In this document: piece after piece, positions 61,015-64,000 of the stretch
How positions within the stretch are numbered: the stretch's first letter is position 1
Layout of the letters: each line of letters starts with the position of its first letter
From: an uncultured Vibrio sp.
GTDB taxonomy: Bacteria; Pseudomonadota; Gammaproteobacteria; Enterobacterales; Vibrionaceae
Length of the DNA: 64,000 bases
Assembly: GCF_963675395.1 (NCBI RefSeq)
Contig: NZ_OY776223.1
Span: 2,232,001 to 2,296,000 of the forward strand
Direction: 5' to 3'
The notes under the pieces: generated by a model
What the model was told of the DNA's origin: nothing
The model's input: only the letters and a program-made list of their open reading frames with translations
The model's database searches: none
Made by a program: the position numbers and the translations under genes

Positions 61015-61836
61015 ATGGAACGTGTTGGCATCATTCAAATGACGTCTGGTCCAGATATCGAAGCGAATCTGGCGTTTATCGAAAAACAGTGTGAATTAGC
61101 GGCTAATCAGGGAGTGAAGCTGGTTCTTACCCCCGAGAATTCAGTATTGTTTGCCAGCCGAGAAGAGTACCATCAACATGCAGAGCCGCTTGGTAGCGGT
61201 GCGATACAGCAACGTTTGGCTGATATTGCGAAACATAACCAACTGACTTTGATCGTCGGCAGTATGCCTATTCAAACGGCCAGAGGTGTGACAACGACCA
61301 CCATCGTTCTTCCGCCACATGGCAAATGCATTGCCCATTATGACAAGCTGCATATGTTTGACGTCGAAGTCGCAGATGGCCATGGCAGCTACCGAGAATC
61401 TGATACCTTTACTGCGGGCAATCAAATTGTTGTGGCAGAAACGGATGTTGGTAGTGTTGGATTGAGTATTTGCTATGACGTACGTTTTCCTGAATTATAC
61501 AAAGAGCTGCGTTTGGCTGGTGCGAGAATTATTGTCGTTCCTGCTGCGTTTACCGCGGTGACAGGAGAAGCGCACTGGGAGATACTTTTACGTGCCAGAG
61601 CGATAGAAACTCAGTGCTGGATCCTCGCTAGCAACCAAACCGGCACACACCCTTGTGGCCGCAAAACGTGGGGCCACTCCATGGTTATTGACCCTTGGGG
61701 ACGAATACACAAACAACTTCAAGATCAGGTCGGTTTGTTGGTCGCTGAGATAGATTTGTCACAAACCCAGCAAGTAAGGCAGAATATGCCCCTGACTCAA
61801 CACAGTCGCTTTCAAAATGAATTGAGACGGAAATAA
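61015..61836 (+). CDS. Carbon-nitrogen hydrolase (Nit1-like amidase)
   Basis: A 273-residue nitrilase-superfamily enzyme. The Glu-Lys-Cys triad is visible in [22 protein letters not shown] and [21 protein letters not shown]. The DKLHMFDV segment points to the Nit1 group, whose members hydrolyse deaminated glutathione. It lies between yhdP and tldD. The substrate is inferred from the family. Confidence 0.88.
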   Translation: MERVGIIQMTSGPDIEANLAFIEKQCELAANQGVKLVLTPENSVLFASREEYHQHAEPLGSGAIQQRLADIAKHNQLTLIVGSMPIQTARGVTTTTIVLPPHGKCIAHYDKLHMFDVEVADGHGSYRESDTFTAGNQIVVAETDVGSVGLSICYDVRFPELYKELRLAGARIIVVPAAFTAVTGEAHWEILLRARAIETQCWILASNQTGTHPCGRKTWGHSMVIDPWGRIHKQLQDQVGLLVAEIDLSQTQQVRQNMPLTQHSRFQNELRRK

Positions 61837-61847
61837 AAGAGCTAACT

Positions 61848-63293
61848 ATGAGCACAAACCAAATAGAACAGGCACTCATCGCCCCAAATGGTCTGACAGA
61901 GCAAGACATTGCTGACACACTAGCCAGCATTGCGACACGTCAGATCGATTATGCGGACATTTACTTTCAGTCCAGCTGGCATGAGTCTCTGGTTCTAGAA
62001 GACAGCATCATCAAAGATGGCTCTTTTAATATTGATTGTGGTGTCGGTGTTCGTGCAGTGACGGGTGAGAAAACGGGCTTTGCATACTCTGACCAAATTA
62101 ATCCGGAAGGTCTCAAACAAAGTGCTATTGCGGCACGAGGCATCGCCCAGCAAGGTCAGAATGGTAAGATTCAGGCATTTAAACGCACCGATAACCAAGT
62201 TTACTATGCAGCGGTTAACCCGCTGGCTGGCTGGGAAAAGCAGCAAAAAACCGAACTGCTTAAAACACTGGATGCGTACATCCGTACTAAAGAGCCGTTG
62301 ATCAAAGAAGTCTCTATTAGCATCAGTGGTGTACATGAACAAATGTTAGTGGCCGCAACGGACGGAACCTACGCGGGTGATATTCGCCCGTTAGTGCGTT
62401 TATCGATTAGCGTACTCGCGCAGAAAGGTGAACGCCGTGAGCGTGGTAGCGCAGGCGGTGGCGGTCGTTTTGGTTACGACTTTTTCCTCTCTGAAACGGA
62501 CGGCGTGAAGCAAGCTTTCCATTACGCTGACGAAGCGATTCGTATGGCTTTAGTGAACTTAGAAGCCGAAGCAGCTCCGGCTGGTATGATGCCAGTGGTA
62601 CTTGGCTCTGGTTGGCCGGGCGTGTTGCTACACGAAGCGGTAGGTCACGGCTTAGAAGGTGACTTTAACCGCAAAGAGTCGTCGGTATTCTCAGGTAAAA
62701 TGGGCCAACAAGTCACTTCATCACTTTGTACTATTGTTGACGATGGTACCTTGAAAGATCTGCGTGGTTCTTTGAACGTCGACGATGAAGGTGTCAATGG
62801 TCAGTACAATACTTTGATCGAAAATGGCGTATTGAAAGGCTACATGCAAGACAAGCTTAATGCGCGTCTGATGGGCGTTAAGCCAACCGGTAATGGCCGC
62901 CGTGAGTCCTACGCGCACTTACCAATGCCGCGTATGACCAATACTTATATGCTGCCGGGTGAACACACTCCGGAAGAGATCATCTCGACTGTGGAGAAAG
63001 GTCTGTACGCGCCAAACTTTGGTGGCGGTCAGGTCGATATCACTTCTGGTAAGTTTGTCTTCTCTGCGTCTGAAGCGTACTTAATTGAAAACGGCAAAAT
63101 TACTCGTCCAGTGAAAGGGGCGACACTGATTGGTTCTGGTATTGAGGCGATGCAGCAAGTTTCGATGGTCGGGAATGACCTGAGCATCGACAAAGGTGTG
63201 GGTGTGTGCGGTAAAGCAGGACAAAGTGTACCTGTCGGCGTCGGCCAGCCAACCTTGAAGCTGGACTCACTGACGGTTGGTGGTACAGAGTAA
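61848..63293 (+). CDS. tldD: Metalloprotease TldD
   Basis: A 481-residue U62-family peptidase subunit. The zinc site is [13 protein letters not shown]. TldD with TldE (PmbA) processes peptides such as microcin B17 and CcdA. Length equals E. coli TldD. It starts 11 bases after the amidase gene, so yhdP, nit and tldD look like one unit. Confidence 0.96.
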   Translation: MSTNQIEQALIAPNGLTEQDIADTLASIATRQIDYADIYFQSSWHESLVLEDSIIKDGSFNIDCGVGVRAVTGEKTGFAYSDQINPEGLKQSAIAARGIAQQGQNGKIQAFKRTDNQVYYAAVNPLAGWEKQQKTELLKTLDAYIRTKEPLIKEVSISISGVHEQMLVAATDGTYAGDIRPLVRLSISVLAQKGERRERGSAGGGGRFGYDFFLSETDGVKQAFHYADEAIRMALVNLEAEAAPAGMMPVVLGSGWPGVLLHEAVGHGLEGDFNRKESSVFSGKMGQQVTSSLCTIVDDGTLKDLRGSLNVDDEGVNGQYNTLIENGVLKGYMQDKLNARLMGVKPTGNGRRESYAHLPMPRMTNTYMLPGEHTPEEIISTVEKGLYAPNFGGGQVDITSGKFVFSASEAYLIENGKITRPVKGATLIGSGIEAMQQVSMVGNDLSIDKGVGVCGKAGQSVPVGVGQPTLKLDSLTVGGTE

Positions 63294-63310
63294 CGCTACA
63301 AATCATAAAA

Positions 63311-63340
63311 AAGGGCGCTCATTGGAGCGCTCTTTTGTTT
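63311..63340. terminator. Bidirectional terminator between tldD and the PhoH-family gene
   Basis: AAGGGCGCTC pairs with GAGCGCTCTT around ATTG (63311-63334, one G-T pair), with T runs on the forward side (TTTTGTTTTG) and on the reverse (TTTTTTATG). Confidence 0.8.
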
Positions 63341-63359
63341 TGAGTAAAAGTATCTAAGT

Positions 63360-64000
63360 CTATAGGTTTTCTTCCGCAAACTCTGCCAGACGACTACGAA
63401 CCACACCGTTAAGGTGAATGTTCGCACTGCCTTCAAAGTTCTTGAAGCGTTCAACCATGTAAGTCAAACCAGATGTTACTGGTGTTAGGTAATGGGAATC
63501 GATCTGAGCCAGGTTACCGGAACAGACGATCTTGGTGCCTTCACCACAACGGGTGATGATGGTTTTGATTTGTGAGGCGGTTAAGTTCTGGCACTCATCT
63601 AGGAGAACGAACGCATTTTGAATCGAACGGCCGCGCATAAAGTTAATCGACTTAAACTGAATGTTGGCTTTATCGCAAATGTACTTCAGTGAGCCTTCCG
63701 TACAGTGGTCGTGTTTATGCAGCGCTTCTAACGTATCGGTCACTGCAGCCAACCAAGGCATCATCTTCTCCTCTTCCGATCCGGGTAGGAAACCGATCGA
63801 TTCGCCGATATCTGGCGTGTTCCGGGTTACGATAATTTTATCGAACATCTTTTTCTCGATGGTTTGCTCAAGTGCGGCTGCCATGGCTAACAGCGTTTTA
63901 CCACTACCAGCGGCTCCTGTAAGAATGACGAGATCGACGTCTGGATCGACGAGTGCATCTAATGCCATCGCTTGATAGATGTTCTTCGGAGTAATGTCCC
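63360..64000 (-). CDS. PhoH-family ATPase (5' part cut by window edge)
   Basis: 213 codons are visible and the frame stays open to base 64000, so the N-terminus is missing. The visible part is the PhoH ATPase domain: ILTGAAGSGKTLLAMAAALE (Walker A), NAFVLLDECQNLTASQIKTI (Walker B), and GTKIVCSGNLAQID. Ending soon after the ATPase domain with such a C-terminus is usual for the PIN-PhoH (PhoH2/YlaK-type) proteins of vibrios, which are linked to RNA cleavage and helicase activity; the PIN part would lie outside. The internal Met at 63968 is not the true start. Confidence 0.85.
   Translation of the reverse strand, partial: DITPKNIYQAMALDALVDPDVDLVILTGAAGSGKTLLAMAAALEQTIEKKMFDKIIVTRNTPDIGESIGFLPGSEEEKMMPWLAAVTDTLEALHKHDHCTEGSLKYICDKANIQFKSINFMRGRSIQNAFVLLDECQNLTASQIKTIITRCGEGTKIVCSGNLAQIDSHYLTPVTSGLTYMVERFKNFEGSANIHLNGVVRSRLAEFAEENL

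Overview
The window looks like the main chromosome of a marine Vibrio. The 16S/23S/5S operon is gammaproteobacterial. The gene order cysJIH, metH, lysC, class V aminotransferase, pglL, uvrA, galU, qstR, ssb, csrD/mshH, msh cluster, mreBCD follows the order I recall for Vibrio cholerae around VC0384-VC0415. I do not assign a species.

Left edge (1-3477): the AT-rich end of an integrated element abutting the 5' end of dusA. Everything in it reads leftward: two paralogous tyrosine recombinases and an AAA ATPase that runs off the window. Short TGTCCCT direct repeats lie between the outer recombinase and dusA, as expected for an island or prophage of the dusA-integrating type.

3478-10544: dusA; pspG behind a good sigma-54 promoter; an outer-membrane beta-barrel gene; a frameshifted small gene; and the overlapping sulfate-assimilation genes cysJ-cysI-cysH, ending in a strong terminator.

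10545-16831: a complete rrn operon with two promoters, no tRNA in the 16S-23S spacer, and a tRNA-Asp after 5S. Beyond it lie a broken second copy of the tRNA-Asp 3' end and the decayed 3' end of an IS630-family transposase.

16832-31956: nhaP-type antiporter, metH (with a met box upstream), lysC (with a lysine riboswitch), a class V aminotransferase, a PglL-type O-oligosaccharyltransferase, uvrA (with a near-consensus LexA box), galU, and the competence regulator qstR.

31957-52303: ssb, then the mannose-sensitive haemagglutinin (MSHA) type IV pilus locus. csrD/mshH and the assembly genes mshI-J-K-L-M-N-E-G-F come first, then the pilin genes mshA, a very short pilin-like gene, mshC, D, O, P and the large tip/adhesin-like mshQ. 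No mshB is present where V. cholerae has one; a structured 280-bp leader lies there instead.

52304-64000: the cell-shape operon mreB-mreC-mreD with maf (yhdE), rng, yhdP, a nitrilase-family amidase and tldD, then a convergent PhoH-family ATPase gene cut by the right edge.

The least ordinary parts are the two-recombinase island end at dusA, the missing mshB with a mini-pilin and structured mshA leader, the in-frame hexanucleotide repeat in mshQ, and the tRNA-fragment/IS630 scar.
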